64,000 nucleotides of DNA, from contig JAZKZZ010000015.1 of the NCBI GenBank assembly GCA_045612885.1, positions 18,257-82,256 on the forward strand, in the 5' to 3' direction. Origin of the DNA: RGIG6178 sp045612885. Lineage in GTDB: Bacteria > Bacillota_I > Bacilli_A > RFN20 > DUOF01. Shown piece by piece: positions 20,168 to 30,262 of this stretch (position 1 is its first letter; each line of letters begins with the position of its first letter). Position numbers and translations under genes: made by a program. The notes under the pieces are model-generated. The model did not search any database. It was not told the origin of the DNA and saw only the letters and a list, made by a program, of their open reading frames with translations.

Positions 20168-20869
20168 CTATCCCTCCAATACAAAATCATCGAATTTAGG
20201 GAAACTTAAAGCAGTTTCTTTCTTTTTAACCTCTAAATAATCCCCATTTTCATAAGAAATTTTCTCTAAACAATCCTTACCATTAACTTCATATTCAACA
20301 ACTGTTTTTGTTTCCTTTTCTTTTTGTTCAAGTTTAATATTTTTTCTTAACTCAAACTGAGAAAAATCAACTTTAAGCCTTGTCTTATAAGTTAGATAAG
20401 AATCACCACTTGAATATTCTTCTTGAATTAAATCATATGCACCAAGAATGAAGTTTTCCGTATAAGTTTCAATTATTTCATTTATATGGGTATTTTCATA
20501 AACTCTTTTTGTTTTAAGAGTATCTTTAACTGTATATTTATATCCGTCTCCAGGCATATATGAAACTTCTAATTGAGTACCTGCTTTATTATATTTTTTC
20601 TCAACTATCTTACATTGCATTGCTTCAAGATTTTGACAAAGAATTTGTCCTATAACATAATGTTCCTCATCTAATTTAGTTTTATAATTAAAATAATTTA
20701 CATTTTCAAATTCTACTTCTGTTCTTGCTATTATTTTTTCTCTTCCTCTAGTATTATCTTTAAATACCATTCCATAATTTGTAGAAAGACCTAAAATAAT
20801 ACTAAGACTAACACTAAGTATAAAAGCCAACGTTAAGAACGCTATTGAAAAAGTTTTTAAATACTTCAT
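20168..20869 (-). CDS. hypothetical membrane-anchored extracytoplasmic protein
   Basis: Protein of 233 residues with an N-terminal signal anchor (IAFLTLAFILSVSLSIILGL). The outside part is Lys/Glu/Tyr-rich and beta-rich, and ends in LSFPKFDDF, comparable to IDFPDLTDYE in the next gene. It starts one base after the gpmI stop with AAGGAG inside the end of gpmI, so it is co-translated with glycolysis genes. Unknown function. Confidence 0.68.
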   Translation of the reverse strand: MKYLKTFSIAFLTLAFILSVSLSIILGLSTNYGMVFKDNTRGREKIIARTEVEFENVNYFNYKTKLDEEHYVIGQILCQNLEAMQCKIVEKKYNKAGTQLEVSYMPGDGYKYTVKDTLKTKRVYENTHINEIIETYTENFILGAYDLIQEEYSSGDSYLTYKTRLKVDFSQFELRKNIKLEQKEKETKTVVEYEVNGKDCLEKISYENGDYLEVKKKETALSFPKFDDFVLEG

Positions 20870-20870
20870 A

Positions 20871-22448
20871 TTAATACTCCTTTTTCCTTTCTATTAAAAT
20901 ATTGCCCGTCATTTCTTCTGGAACTCCATATCCCATAAGTTCTAACAAAGTCGGAGCTATATCTGATAGTTTTCCTCTTTCGACACTAAATTTCACCTTT
21001 CCATCAGTAATTAAAAACGGAACTGGACTTGTTGTGTGACTTGTAACTAAATTGTTATTTTCATCGTATACTATATCAGCATTTCCATGATCAGCAGTAA
21101 GTAACATTACTCCACCAACATGTTCATTTGCATGATATATTCTACCAACACATTCATCTACTGCCTCTACAGCTTTCACTATAGAATCAAATACTGCAGT
21201 GTGACCTACCATATCACAATTTGCAAAGTTAACAATAATTACATCATACTTTTCTTCTTCAATTGCCTCTACTAATTTATCCGTAACTTCATATATAGAC
21301 ATTTCAGGTTTTAAATCATATGTAGCTACTTTTGGGGAATTAATTAAAATTCTATCGCACATATTCAATTCTGGTTGCTCAACACCATCATGATTTTTTG
21401 TTCCATCTAAGAAGAAAGTAACATGTGGATATTTTTCAGTTTCTGCTATACGAAGCTGAGTATGATTATTATTTGCTAAATATTCTCCTATTGTGTTCTT
21501 TAAATCATCTAATTTAAACGCAATATGACCATGCACGGAATCAGCGTATTTCATCATACATGTATAATCTAAATTAGATATTTTTATTTCGGGAACTAGT
21601 TTATCTTGATAAAAATATGGATTAGTAAATAAAGTTGATAATTGAATTGCTCTATCTGGTCTAAAATTTAAGAAAATTATACCATCATTATCAGCTATTC
21701 CCTCTTTTATTTCTTTATTGAATGCAGGAATAATAAATTCATCGCTATCATCAAATCCTATTGATGGTAAATCAGAATATTGGGCTTTAACATAGTCCAT
21801 CGGATTGATAAAACTATTTCCTTCTAAATTAACCATTGCTTTATAGGCTTTATATGTTCTATCAATATTTGTATCTCTGTCCATTGAGTAATATCTACCG
21901 GAAATTGAAGCGACAACTCCTATTCCTAATTCTTTTATCTTCTCTTCTAGTTTAGGATAAAACTCTAAGAACCCATGTTTGTCAACATCTCTTCCATCTA
22001 AAAATAAATGTAATCTTAAATCTTTTACATTTTCTTTTTTTGCCATTTCCATCATTGCAAATAAATGATTCATATGAGAGTGTACACCACCATCACTAAA
22101 TAATATAAATAAATTTAATTTAGAATCATTTTTATTCACATGCTTAATTGTATGTAATAGTTGTTCGTTAGTATAAAAAGTTCCATCTTCTATCTCTTTG
22201 TTTATAAGGGTTAAAGATTGATAAACTATTCTTCCTGCTCCTATGTTCATATGTCCTACTTCACTATTTCCCATTTGACCATCAGGTAAACCTACTGGTT
22301 CACCACTAGCATCAAGCAAGATATGTGGATATTGTTTCATTAAATGATCAATATTTGGTGTGTTACTAGCTTTAATTGCATTTCCTTGTTCTTCTTCTCT
22401 TATACCATATCCATCCATGATACAAAGAATTGCATGCTTATAACTCAT
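20871..22448 (-). CDS. gpmI: 2,3-bisphosphoglycerate-independent phosphoglycerate mutase
   Basis: Mn-dependent enzyme interconverting 3- and 2-phosphoglycerate. It is 525 residues, slightly long. Alkaline-phosphatase-superfamily motifs: CIMDGYGIREEEQGN, the phosphoserine loop GQMGNSEVGHMNIGAG, FLDGRDVDKHGF, NFANCDMVGHTAVFDS and LLTADHGNADIVYDE. It starts 2 bases after the tpiA stop with GAGGAATAAGT upstream. Part of the gap-pgk-tpiA-gpmI operon. Confidence 0.97.
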   Translation of the reverse strand: MSYKHAILCIMDGYGIREEEQGNAIKASNTPNIDHLMKQYPHILLDASGEPVGLPDGQMGNSEVGHMNIGAGRIVYQSLTLINKEIEDGTFYTNEQLLHTIKHVNKNDSKLNLFILFSDGGVHSHMNHLFAMMEMAKKENVKDLRLHLFLDGRDVDKHGFLEFYPKLEEKIKELGIGVVASISGRYYSMDRDTNIDRTYKAYKAMVNLEGNSFINPMDYVKAQYSDLPSIGFDDSDEFIIPAFNKEIKEGIADNDGIIFLNFRPDRAIQLSTLFTNPYFYQDKLVPEIKISNLDYTCMMKYADSVHGHIAFKLDDLKNTIGEYLANNNHTQLRIAETEKYPHVTFFLDGTKNHDGVEQPELNMCDRILINSPKVATYDLKPEMSIYEVTDKLVEAIEEEKYDVIIVNFANCDMVGHTAVFDSIVKAVEAVDECVGRIYHANEHVGGVMLLTADHGNADIVYDENNNLVTSHTTSPVPFLITDGKVKFSVERGKLSDIAPTLLELMGYGVPEEMTGNILIERKKEY

Positions 22449-22450
22449 AC

Positions 22451-23209
22451 TTATTCCTCAATACTTTCAATCATTTCAATAAATGAACTAGCTTCTAAAG
22501 ATGCTCCTCCAACTAAAGCTCCATCAATATTTTCATCATCCAAATATTCTTTAATATTGTTAGGTTTTACACTTCCCCCATACAACATATAAACTCCACT
22601 TGATACATCTTCACCATATTTTTCTTTAATTACTTCAATAATATATCCACACATTTCACTAGCAATTTCTTTACTAGCGTTTTTACCTGTTCCAATTGAC
22701 CAAACTGGTTCATAAGCAATTGTTAAATTAGATATATAATCTTCACTTAGTCCTTCTAATCCTTGTAAAACCTGTTTCTTTAAAACATCTTTAGTTTTAC
22801 CTTCCTCATATTCTTTTAAAGTTTCTCCAACACAATAAACAGCATTCATTTGGTGTGCTTCTAAGGCTTTAAGTTTTAAATTACAAGTATTATTAGTTTC
22901 ATTGAAATATTGTCTTCTTTCGCTATGTCCTACTAAAGATCCCATAACTCCTATTTCTTCTAACATAGGAATTGAAACTTCTCCAGTAAAAGCACCCTTC
23001 TCTTCATAATGTACATTTTGAGCGAAAGTTAAAAGACTACCCCCTAATTTTTTTAAGATTGGCAAACATAAATATCCAGGTGCAATACCAAGAATTATAT
23101 TTTTCTTTTCAACTTCATTTGCTTTTTCTCTTACAACATTAGCAAACTCAATTGCTTGTTGCATAGTTTTATTCATCTTCCAGTTACCAATTAATATTTT
23201 TCTTTTCAT
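22451..23209 (-). CDS. tpiA: triosephosphate isomerase
   Basis: Interconverts dihydroxyacetone phosphate and glyceraldehyde-3-phosphate. The protein has 252 residues with GNWKMNKTMQQA, the catalytic His in VGHSERRQYF, the catalytic Glu in IAYEPVWSIGTGKNAS, and the phosphate loop LYGGSVKPNN. AGGGGAG lies 6 bases before the ATG. It begins 9 bases after pgk. Confidence 0.98.
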   Translation of the reverse strand: MKRKILIGNWKMNKTMQQAIEFANVVREKANEVEKKNIILGIAPGYLCLPILKKLGGSLLTFAQNVHYEEKGAFTGEVSIPMLEEIGVMGSLVGHSERRQYFNETNNTCNLKLKALEAHQMNAVYCVGETLKEYEEGKTKDVLKKQVLQGLEGLSEDYISNLTIAYEPVWSIGTGKNASKEIASEMCGYIIEVIKEKYGEDVSSGVYMLYGGSVKPNNIKEYLDDENIDGALVGGASLEASSFIEMIESIEE

Positions 23210-23218
23210 TTTTCTCCC

Positions 23219-24427
23219 CTACTTATCTTGAATTATTTCTATACCTGGTAATACACCATTATTTTCAATCATTTCTAGTGATGCTCCCCCACCAGTAGAA
23301 ACATGTGAAAATTTATCTTTATATCCAAATTCTTTACTAGCAGCAGCACTGTCCCCACCACCAATAACACTAAAGGCATTATCTAGTGAGGCAATATAAG
23401 CACATACACTCTTAGTACCATTGCTAAACCTAGAATCTTCAAATACTCCCATTGGACCGTTCCAGAAGATAACTTTTGCATCACTTAATACACTTTTATA
23501 TAATTCGATAGTTTCTTCTCCAATATCAAGTCCCATAAACCCATCTTCAATTTCACCCTTACATAGTTTAATCTCATTTGGATTCTCAAAATCATCAGCA
23601 CATACATGATCAACTGGTAAAACTATTTTTCCATTTGCCTTTTCTAAACAATTTTTAGCAAAATCTAATTGATCTTGTTCAACTCTACTCTTACCAATGT
23701 TAATTCCTTTACTTGCTAAGAAGGTATACGCCATTGCTCCACCAATAATAATTTTATCTACTTTTTCAAGTAAAGACTCTATTACTTTTATCTTATCACT
23801 TACTTTAGCTCCACCTAAAACCGCTACATAAGGATGTTCTTTTGCTTCAACACACTTACTTAATGAATCTACTTCTTTTTCCATTAAAAAGCCTAACGCT
23901 GTTTCTTTACCTTCATTAGTTAAAATCTCTGCTACACCATAAGTAGAACTGTGACTTCTATGAGCGCTACCAAATGCATCCATAACAAATACATCTTTAT
24001 TTTTTGCCAATTCTTTAGCTAGTTCAGGATCATTTTTAGTTTCTCCTTTTATATATCTAGTGTTTTGAATAAGCATTACTTCTCCCTGTTTTAAGCTAGC
24101 CCATGTGTTATCAACTTTTTCTCCATAGACTTCATCAACATAAGTTACTTTTTTACCTAAAAGTTCTTCTAACTTACTGACAACAAATTTCATATCATTT
24201 TTAGCTTTGTCAAGAGGAGTTTTTTCAGGATCCTTAAAATCTATCTTTCCTAAATGTGAACATAGACACACTTTAGCTCCATTGTCTAATAAGTAATTTA
24301 TTGTAGGTAAAGCCTCTTTAATTCTATTATCATCTTTAACTTTTCCTTCTTTTAAAGGTACGTTGAAATCTACTCTAACAAGTACTCCTTTACCCTTAAA
24401 ATCTATATCTTTTATTGTTTTCTTCAT
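23219..24427 (-). CDS. pgk: phosphoglycerate kinase
   Basis: Substrate-level phosphorylation step making ATP and 3-phosphoglycerate. It has 402 residues. Motifs: VLVRVDFNVPLKEGKV, the nucleotide-binding AVLGGAKVSDKI, IIGGAMAYTFL, VIFWNGPMGVFED and the C-terminal VIGGGDSAAASKEFG. AAGGAG precedes the ATG. A terminator separates it from gap, so it may be read both by read-through and from its own start. Confidence 0.98.
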   Translation of the reverse strand: MKKTIKDIDFKGKGVLVRVDFNVPLKEGKVKDDNRIKEALPTINYLLDNGAKVCLCSHLGKIDFKDPEKTPLDKAKNDMKFVVSKLEELLGKKVTYVDEVYGEKVDNTWASLKQGEVMLIQNTRYIKGETKNDPELAKELAKNKDVFVMDAFGSAHRSHSSTYGVAEILTNEGKETALGFLMEKEVDSLSKCVEAKEHPYVAVLGGAKVSDKIKVIESLLEKVDKIIIGGAMAYTFLASKGINIGKSRVEQDQLDFAKNCLEKANGKIVLPVDHVCADDFENPNEIKLCKGEIEDGFMGLDIGEETIELYKSVLSDAKVIFWNGPMGVFEDSRFSNGTKSVCAYIASLDNAFSVIGGGDSAAASKEFGYKDKFSHVSTGGGASLEMIENNGVLPGIEIIQDK

Positions 24428-24447
24428 TTATATTCTCCTTTTAAAAA

Positions 24448-24467
24448 AAGTACCCTTGTGGGTACTT
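24448..24467 (-). terminator. terminator or attenuator between gap and pgk
   Basis: Perfect 8-base stem aagtaccc / gggtactt with a 4-base loop and a minus-strand T run, right after the gap stop and 20 bases before pgk. Leaky termination here would make gap mRNA more abundant than pgk mRNA, as in many Bacillota. Confidence 0.82.
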
Positions 24468-24472
24468 ATTTA

Positions 24473-25504
24473 TTATTTTAAGTTAAGTACTTCAGCAAGT
24501 TTATTAGCAATTCTTATATATTGGCAAGTATATGAGAATTCATTATCATACCATGCTACAACTTTAACATATTGTTTTCCTTCTGGATTAGTTAATACTA
24601 CTGTTTGAGTAGCATCAAACAATGAACCGTTTTCAAGTCCAATAATGTCGCTAGAAACGATAGGTTCTTCTGTATAACCTAAAACGTCCTTTAGTGTAGT
24701 TTCACTTGCTTTTTTCATAGCAGCATTAATTTCTTCTTTAGTAACTTCTTTCTTTAAAGTTAAAGTTAAATCTACCAAAGACCCATCAATTACAGGAACT
24801 CTTATAGCTCCACCTTGTAATTTTCCTTTTAATGCAGGAATAACTAAGTGTAGTGCTTTAGCAGCACCTGTGCTTGTAGGAATTATATTAGCAGCACTTG
24901 CTCTTCCTCTTCTGAAATCTTTTTCTTTTACTAAATCTAGAGTAGTTTGATCATTTGTATAAGCGTGAACTGTAGTCATAAATCCACCCTCTACTCCAAA
25001 GTTATCTTCTAATACTTTCATAACAGGCGCTAAACAGTTAGTAGTACAACTTGCTCCTGAAATTACAGCCATATCTTTAGTTAATTCATTATCATTTACT
25101 CCATAAACAAATGTAGGAGTTTCGCTATCTGCAGGAGCACTAATTACTACACCTTTAACTCCACCAACGTTGATATGAACACTAGCATCGGCTTTACCTT
25201 TGAATCTACCAGTACACTCAAGTACTAACTCTGCACCATAGTCACTCCATTTAATATTATTAGGATCTTTTTCTCCTATTACTGGAATCTTTCTTCCATC
25301 AAAAATTATGTTTTTTTCATCTGATTCGATAGTGTGTCCCTTGAATTGCTTTTGAGCACTATCATATTTTAATAAGTAAGCTAAGTTCTTAGCACTTGAT
25401 AAGTCATTGATAGCTACAACTTCAAATTCTCCTGTTTCTACACCTCTTCTGAACGCTAAACGTCCAATTCTTCCAAATCCATTAATTGCAATTTTAACTG
25501 CCAT
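24473..25504 (-). CDS. gap: glyceraldehyde-3-phosphate dehydrogenase
   Basis: NAD-dependent glycolytic dehydrogenase, 343 residues. NAD fold KIAINGFGRIGRLAFRRG at the N-terminus; catalytic Cys in SGASCTTNCLAPVMKV; TVHAYTNDQTTLD; RRGRASAANIIPTSTGAAKA; AWYDNEFSYTCQYI at the end. AAGGGGGAA precedes the ATG. First enzyme gene of the glycolytic operon. No CggR-type regulator gene is next to it; a Sel1-repeat gene takes that place. Confidence 0.98.
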   Translation of the reverse strand: MAVKIAINGFGRIGRLAFRRGVETGEFEVVAINDLSSAKNLAYLLKYDSAQKQFKGHTIESDEKNIIFDGRKIPVIGEKDPNNIKWSDYGAELVLECTGRFKGKADASVHINVGGVKGVVISAPADSETPTFVYGVNDNELTKDMAVISGASCTTNCLAPVMKVLEDNFGVEGGFMTTVHAYTNDQTTLDLVKEKDFRRGRASAANIIPTSTGAAKALHLVIPALKGKLQGGAIRVPVIDGSLVDLTLTLKKEVTKEEINAAMKKASETTLKDVLGYTEEPIVSSDIIGLENGSLFDATQTVVLTNPEGKQYVKVVAWYDNEFSYTCQYIRIANKLAEVLNLK

Positions 25505-25603
25505 ATTAATTTCCCCCTTATAATTTCATTATAACCACTTTTAGAGATTACATCAATTTTAGAGGTAATAATTTAATAATATTCTATTATTACGAGTAAG
25601 AAA

Positions 25604-25626
25604 AAAACGATGGAACCCATCGTTTT
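25604..25626 (-). terminator. terminator of the Sel1-repeat gene
   Basis: Ten-base stem aaaacgatgg / ccatcgtttt around a 3-base loop with T residues following on the minus strand. Confidence 0.82.
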
Positions 25627-25632
25627 AATTTT

Positions 25633-27348
25633 CTATTCTTGACTACCAGCCATTTGTTTAATATATTCTAATTTTTCCTCATCATAATAAGCTTCACTGC
25701 CATAAATAGTAGCTAAAAGTTCATAAGCTTTCTTATTTCCACCTTCCATAGCTATATTTAACCAATACATAGCAGTTTGATAATCTTGTATTGACTCTTC
25801 ATTTATATAAAGTTCACCAAGTTTTAATGCGCTATCTAAATGACCATCGGTAGCAGCACTAGTATATGCATTTACCGCGCTAGTAATATCTTTAATAGTG
25901 CCTATTCCCTTTTCATAACAATATCCTAAATTAAATTTAGCGTTAGTAACATTTCCTTCACTTGCTTTTTTAAACCAATAAACTCCTAGTTCCTTAGAAA
26001 CTTTTACACCTTTACCATTAATATATGCGATTCCTAAATTACACATAGCACTATAATGATTCAAATCACTTGCTTTTGAGTAAAGTTCAAACGCTTTTTT
26101 ATCATCTTTTACCACAATGTGTCCTGCAGAATACCATCTTGCTAATTTATAATAAGCTTCTGCATTAGCTAATTTCGCACATTTTTCTAATAGCATTAGT
26201 GCTTTATGTGAATCTGTTGACTCAATCCTACTAGCCAATAATAACATAGCATCAACATTTTCCCCATCACAAGCTAATTCTAAATAATACATTGCTCTAT
26301 CTTCATCAGCATTTAATCCATAACCGTTAAAATACATCAACGCTAAATAGTAACTACTAGTAGCATCTCCTTGTTCACTAGCTTTATAAAAACATTCAAA
26401 CGCTTTCTTGTAATCTAATTGAGCGATTTCTCCCTCATAACATAAGATACCTAATTCTCTTAAGCAATCAACATCATTTTGCCCTTTTAATAACCATTCA
26501 ATTCGACGTAAATGATCTTCTTTTTCTAAATAAATTTGACTTAAGTAGTAACAAGCTTTATATGATCCTTGCGCATAAGCATTTTCATAACAATCAATGA
26601 TAACTTGCTCATCACTACCCTTATCTTGATAACACTTAGCTAAATACGTATAAGATAATGAATGATCCATATCAGCAGATTTTTTAAATAAACCTATTGC
26701 TCTTTCTGTATCTTTACTAACTCCAAAGCCTTCTTTATAACACATACCAAGATTGAAAATAGCAACTACATTATCTTCTCTAGCAGCACTATTGTAATAT
26801 TCAGCAGCAAGAGTAGGATTCTTTTCTACTCCAACTCCATTAGCGTAGCAATATCCAACATTAACCATTGCCTTTACATGACCATTATCGCTAGCTTTTT
26901 TAAACCACACAAATGCACTTTGGAAATCTTGATTAGTTCCCCAACCATGCTTAGCCATTAAAGCCAATTGATATAATGCATCTGGATTTTCGCTTGTTGC
27001 ACTTGCTCTATAATATAAATCAAATGCTAATTTCATATCTTTTTCAGTTCCTAAACCATCTTTATACAAATTAGCTAATTTGATTAATGCTTCTGTATTT
27101 CCATAGGTGCTAGCTCTTGTGTACCACAAAACAGACTTTTGAAAGTCTTGTTTAATAAATATTCCATTAGCGTAATAATCTCCAATTTTAATTTGAGCTT
27201 CAATATGCCCATCATTAGCAGATTCTAAAAACCAACGAAAAGCCTCACGAAACTTTTCCTCTTTTTCAAAACTAATCCCAGCTAAATATTTAGATTCAGC
27301 GCCATTATTTTTTGCCACTCTTACAACTTCTTTTAATTCTTTATTCAT
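25633..27348 (-). CDS. Sel1-repeat protein
   Basis: Cytoplasmic 571-residue solenoid of about fifteen 36-residue Sel1-like/TPR-like repeats (for example ALYQLALMAKHGWGTNQDFQ, AMVNVGYCYANGVGVEKN, AKFNLGYCYEKGIGTIKD) with no other domain. Such repeats act as protein-binding scaffolds. It ends in its own terminator before gap, so it is adjacent to but not clearly in the glycolytic operon. No signal peptide is present. Partner and role are unknown. Confidence 0.9.
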   Translation of the reverse strand: MNKELKEVVRVAKNNGAESKYLAGISFEKEEKFREAFRWFLESANDGHIEAQIKIGDYYANGIFIKQDFQKSVLWYTRASTYGNTEALIKLANLYKDGLGTEKDMKLAFDLYYRASATSENPDALYQLALMAKHGWGTNQDFQSAFVWFKKASDNGHVKAMVNVGYCYANGVGVEKNPTLAAEYYNSAAREDNVVAIFNLGMCYKEGFGVSKDTERAIGLFKKSADMDHSLSYTYLAKCYQDKGSDEQVIIDCYENAYAQGSYKACYYLSQIYLEKEDHLRRIEWLLKGQNDVDCLRELGILCYEGEIAQLDYKKAFECFYKASEQGDATSSYYLALMYFNGYGLNADEDRAMYYLELACDGENVDAMLLLASRIESTDSHKALMLLEKCAKLANAEAYYKLARWYSAGHIVVKDDKKAFELYSKASDLNHYSAMCNLGIAYINGKGVKVSKELGVYWFKKASEGNVTNAKFNLGYCYEKGIGTIKDITSAVNAYTSAATDGHLDSALKLGELYINEESIQDYQTAMYWLNIAMEGGNKKAYELLATIYGSEAYYDEEKLEYIKQMAGSQE

Positions 27349-27412
27349 TATCCATCATCTCCATATCTAAACTGCACTTATATTCTAAACTACACAAGCG
27401 ATAATTTCAATA

Positions 27413-27441
27413 AGAATTTTATACAAAACATGTATAATTCT
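27413..27441. promoter_or_regulatory. imperfect inverted repeat in the divergent promoter region of clpP
   Basis: AGAAT-TT-TATACA, five-base spacer, TGTATA-ATTCT: an inverted repeat with a two-base bulge in the roughly 200-base gap between the Sel1 gene and clpP. It contains TATAAT on the plus strand. It may be an operator or the -10 region of clpP; no CIRCE- or CtsR-like site is seen. Confidence 0.3.
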
Positions 27442-27548
27442 ATAAAAAAAAACATTGAATCTCAACTTTTTTTATTTATTTTATAAATATTTCTTTTTTT
27501 AGTTATAAAAACAGGAAAAAATCCCATATTTATTAAAGAGGCGATACT

Positions 27549-28121
27549 ATGATAATACCTACTGTTAGTCAAAATTTTGGAAATTCAGAAAAATCGATGG
27601 ATATCTATTCTTTACTTTTAGATGAAAGAATTATCATCTTAAATGGCGAAATAGATGATAATTTGGCAATGAATGTTGTTGCACAACTTTTATATTTGTA
27701 TAATAAAAATTCTAGTAAAGATATAAGTTTATACATCAATTCTCCCGGAGGGAGCATAAGTGCAGGTATGGCAATTTATGATACTATGAACTTTATAAAA
27801 TGTGATGTTAGTACTATCGGAATAGGGATGTGCGCTAGTATGGGAGCTTTTTTACTTTCTAGTGGAGCAAAAGGAAAAAGATATGCCCTTAAAAATAGCG
27901 AAATCATGATACATCAACCCCTTGGTGGAGCCAAAGGCCAAGTAAGTGACATATCTATAGTTACTAAAAGATTATTATCAATCAAAGATAACATAAATAA
28001 AATATTATCCATCAATACAGGTAAAGAATTAAAGCAAATTGAATCCGATTGTGAACGCGACTATTATATGAATAGTGATGAAGCAAAAGACTATGGTTTA
28101 ATCGATAAGATTATTGAATAG
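27549..28121 (+). CDS. clpP: ATP-dependent Clp protease proteolytic subunit
   Basis: Serine protease subunit that forms the double-heptamer chamber and works with ClpX/ClpC ATPases. It has 190 residues. The catalytic Ser is in [14 protein letters not shown], His in [13 protein letters not shown], and the oxyanion loop is [25 protein letters not shown] precedes the ATG. It is one of few plus-strand genes and its 3' end overlaps that of the convergent membrane-protein gene by 11 bases. Confidence 0.97.
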   Translation: MIIPTVSQNFGNSEKSMDIYSLLLDERIIILNGEIDDNLAMNVVAQLLYLYNKNSSKDISLYINSPGGSISAGMAIYDTMNFIKCDVSTIGIGMCASMGAFLLSSGAKGKRYALKNSEIMIHQPLGGAKGQVSDISIVTKRLLSIKDNINKILSINTGKELKQIESDCERDYYMNSDEAKDYGLIDKIIE

Positions 28122-29163
28122 TCTTTTCTTTTTTATTCATAGTTTTAATAAAGAAGACAAAACCAATAACAATTGGCACAAAATAAGTAAGGGTTCTCCA
28201 CACTAAAACTGTACTAACAAGATATGCTTGCTCAAATAAAGCGTTATAAACAAGTAAAAAACTAAACTCTATTGCGCCACTTGCTCCAGGAATTGGAATT
28301 ATACTTCCTATATAATAGATAAGTTGCGACAACATAAAGCTATATAAAAACATTCCTAAATCAAATCCACTCTTAGAAATCAATAGATAGGAAATGTATG
28401 GAACACTACCCCAAATTAAATTTTTAACTATGTAGAAAAATAACACTAATATAGATTCTTTAAAATTTAATAAAAAATTTTTAATTACCTGTCTATATAA
28501 ACTTAATTTTCCTTCTTGTTCTTTACAATATTTATCAACATCTGTAATTCTTTTTAACTTTAGTAAAACCCAAGAACTTCCTTTTATAAATAATGTTTGT
28601 AAAAAAGAGTTAAAAGCAACAAGTAAACAAATAACTAACATTAAAAAATTGTATATCAATCCAATTAATGCTACTAATCCCAAATCGACATGTATCTCCC
28701 CAAGAAATATCGTTATATCGTGACTATAACAAAAAAACATACAAACAGAACATGTTAAAATAGTATTTAAAACCCATATAAAATTACCTTCAATAAACGA
28801 CGCTATAGCTTTATCTAGTTTTAACCCTGACTTAGTATAACAATAAACAATTGAAGGAGCATTCCCTAATTTTAAAGGTGTTATATTCGAAAATAACGCA
28901 CCTGTACAATAAGAGCCTATCGCATCTATGTATTCAATATTTTCATCATTACTTTTTATTACTAATTTTGTTATATAGCCTTCAATTAGAATATTAGTTA
29001 AATATACTGTTAACAATATTAAAATACCCACAATACCAATATTTGTTATAGCCTTTAATTTTTCTTTGGGATTTTCTTTTAATAGATTAAAAACAGTAAG
29101 TGATGTTATTAATAAAATAACAATTATATCAATGATATATATTATTTTTTTCTTTTTATTCAT
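28111..29163 (-). CDS. flippase-like / lysylphosphatidylglycerol-synthase-type membrane protein
   Basis: Integral membrane protein of about 350 residues with eight or so hydrophobic helices and short loops, in the pattern of the LPG synthase TM region/AglD family (YbhN/UPF0104). Family cues: [20 protein letters not shown] near residue 95 and [19 protein letters not shown] near residue 285. Members move or modify lipids; the C-terminal aminoacyltransferase domain of MprF is absent, so lysine transfer is unlikely. The start follows AAGGAG; the gene overlaps the flavoprotein gene. Confidence 0.85.
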   Translation of the reverse strand: MNKKKKIIYIIDIIVILLITSLTVFNLLKENPKEKLKAITNIGIVGILILLTVYLTNILIEGYITKLVIKSNDENIEYIDAIGSYCTGALFSNITPLKLGNAPSIVYCYTKSGLKLDKAIASFIEGNFIWVLNTILTCSVCMFFCYSHDITIFLGEIHVDLGLVALIGLIYNFLMLVICLLVAFNSFLQTLFIKGSSWVLLKLKRITDVDKYCKEQEGKLSLYRQVIKNFLLNFKESILVLFFYIVKNLIWGSVPYISYLLISKSGFDLGMFLYSFMLSQLIYYIGSIIPIPGASGAIEFSFLLVYNALFEQAYLVSTVLVWRTLTYFVPIVIGFVFFIKTMNKKEKTIQ

Positions 29164-30253
29164 CAATGTTACTCCTTTTTCTTATTGATTCATTTATTAC
29201 AAATGAACATGAAAAAGCAAATTGCAAATTGTATCCTCCACACATACCATCACAATCTAAGACTTCTCCACCAATAAATATATTGCTATTATCTTTTAAA
29301 GATAAATCCGAATTAATTTGATTTAAATTAACTCCTCCAGAGACTACTTGAGCATTCTTTATCTCTTCCATTCCCTTAACATTAAATTCTATATTTGTTA
29401 AATCATTAATATTATATAAAGTAATATATTCCTCCATTTTAGGATGAACTAGTCCTAACAAATCATCACTATTAATATCTGAATATGAATCATGTAATAA
29501 ATCTAGTACAATTTTATATTCATTATTTATATCCCTATTTATAATGCTAGACATATTAAAAATTACTATTCCACTTAATGAATTTTCTTTAAATAACACT
29601 TCTCCAGTTTCGTTATAAAAAAACTCGCCATTTTTAAATAGTTTAACTAAGCATTTAACCCTAACTCCCTCTAATAGTTTTAGATTTTCTTTAACTACAA
29701 CAGGGACTAGGCTTGGTTTTAATTCTGTTATATTCAATCCATATTCTTTTAAATATGAATATGCATGTTCACTTCCTAAGTTACTAGCACTACTACCACT
29801 TGAACATACAACATAGTCAAAAGGTTCAACCTTATTATTATAGTGTACGTCAATTTGTTCATTATTTTTTTCTAATTTTACAACTTTACTATCTAATAAT
29901 ATTCTTGTTTTATTTAATCCTTTTTTTAATATGTTCAATAAACTAAGGCTGGACTCACTTAAAGGGTATGCTCTATTTTCATTATCAACTCTATAAGCTA
30001 AGCCAAGTGAAGTTAAATAATTTCTAAAATAATAACTATTATATTGATCTACTATTTTATTAGCAAAACCATTATTATATTTTCCTTTATAATTTCCAAT
30101 ATTAGTAAAATTACACTTACCATTACCACTAGCAAGTATCTTTTTTCCTAATTTATTGTTCTTTTCAAATAAAGTTACATCAAAATCATCTTTTAATAAA
30201 TTAGCTAATAATATCCCACAAGCTCCCGCTCCTATAATAGCTACTCTTTTCAA
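29156..30253 (-). CDS. HI0933/YhiN-family flavoprotein (NAD(P)/FAD-dependent oxidoreductase)
   Basis: FAD-binding protein of about 365 residues. The N-terminal dinucleotide fold RVAIIGAGACGILLANLL is followed by the family signature KILASGNGKCNFTN, then VVCSSGSSASNLGS and the C-terminal FAD contact FIGGEVLDCDGMCGGYNLQ. Physiological substrate is unknown in this family. I chose the TTG start at 30253, six bases after AGGTG; GTG and ATG codons just upstream lie too close to the ribosome site. Confidence 0.88.
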   Translation of the reverse strand: MKRVAIIGAGACGILLANLLKDDFDVTLFEKNNKLGKKILASGNGKCNFTNIGNYKGKYNNGFANKIVDQYNSYYFRNYLTSLGLAYRVDNENRAYPLSESSLSLLNILKKGLNKTRILLDSKVVKLEKNNEQIDVHYNNKVEPFDYVVCSSGSSASNLGSEHAYSYLKEYGLNITELKPSLVPVVVKENLKLLEGVRVKCLVKLFKNGEFFYNETGEVLFKENSLSGIVIFNMSSIINRDINNEYKIVLDLLHDSYSDINSDDLLGLVHPKMEEYITLYNINDLTNIEFNVKGMEEIKNAQVVSGGVNLNQINSDLSLKDNSNIFIGGEVLDCDGMCGGYNLQFAFSCSFVINESIRKRSNIDE

Positions 30254-30262
30254 AATCATCAC

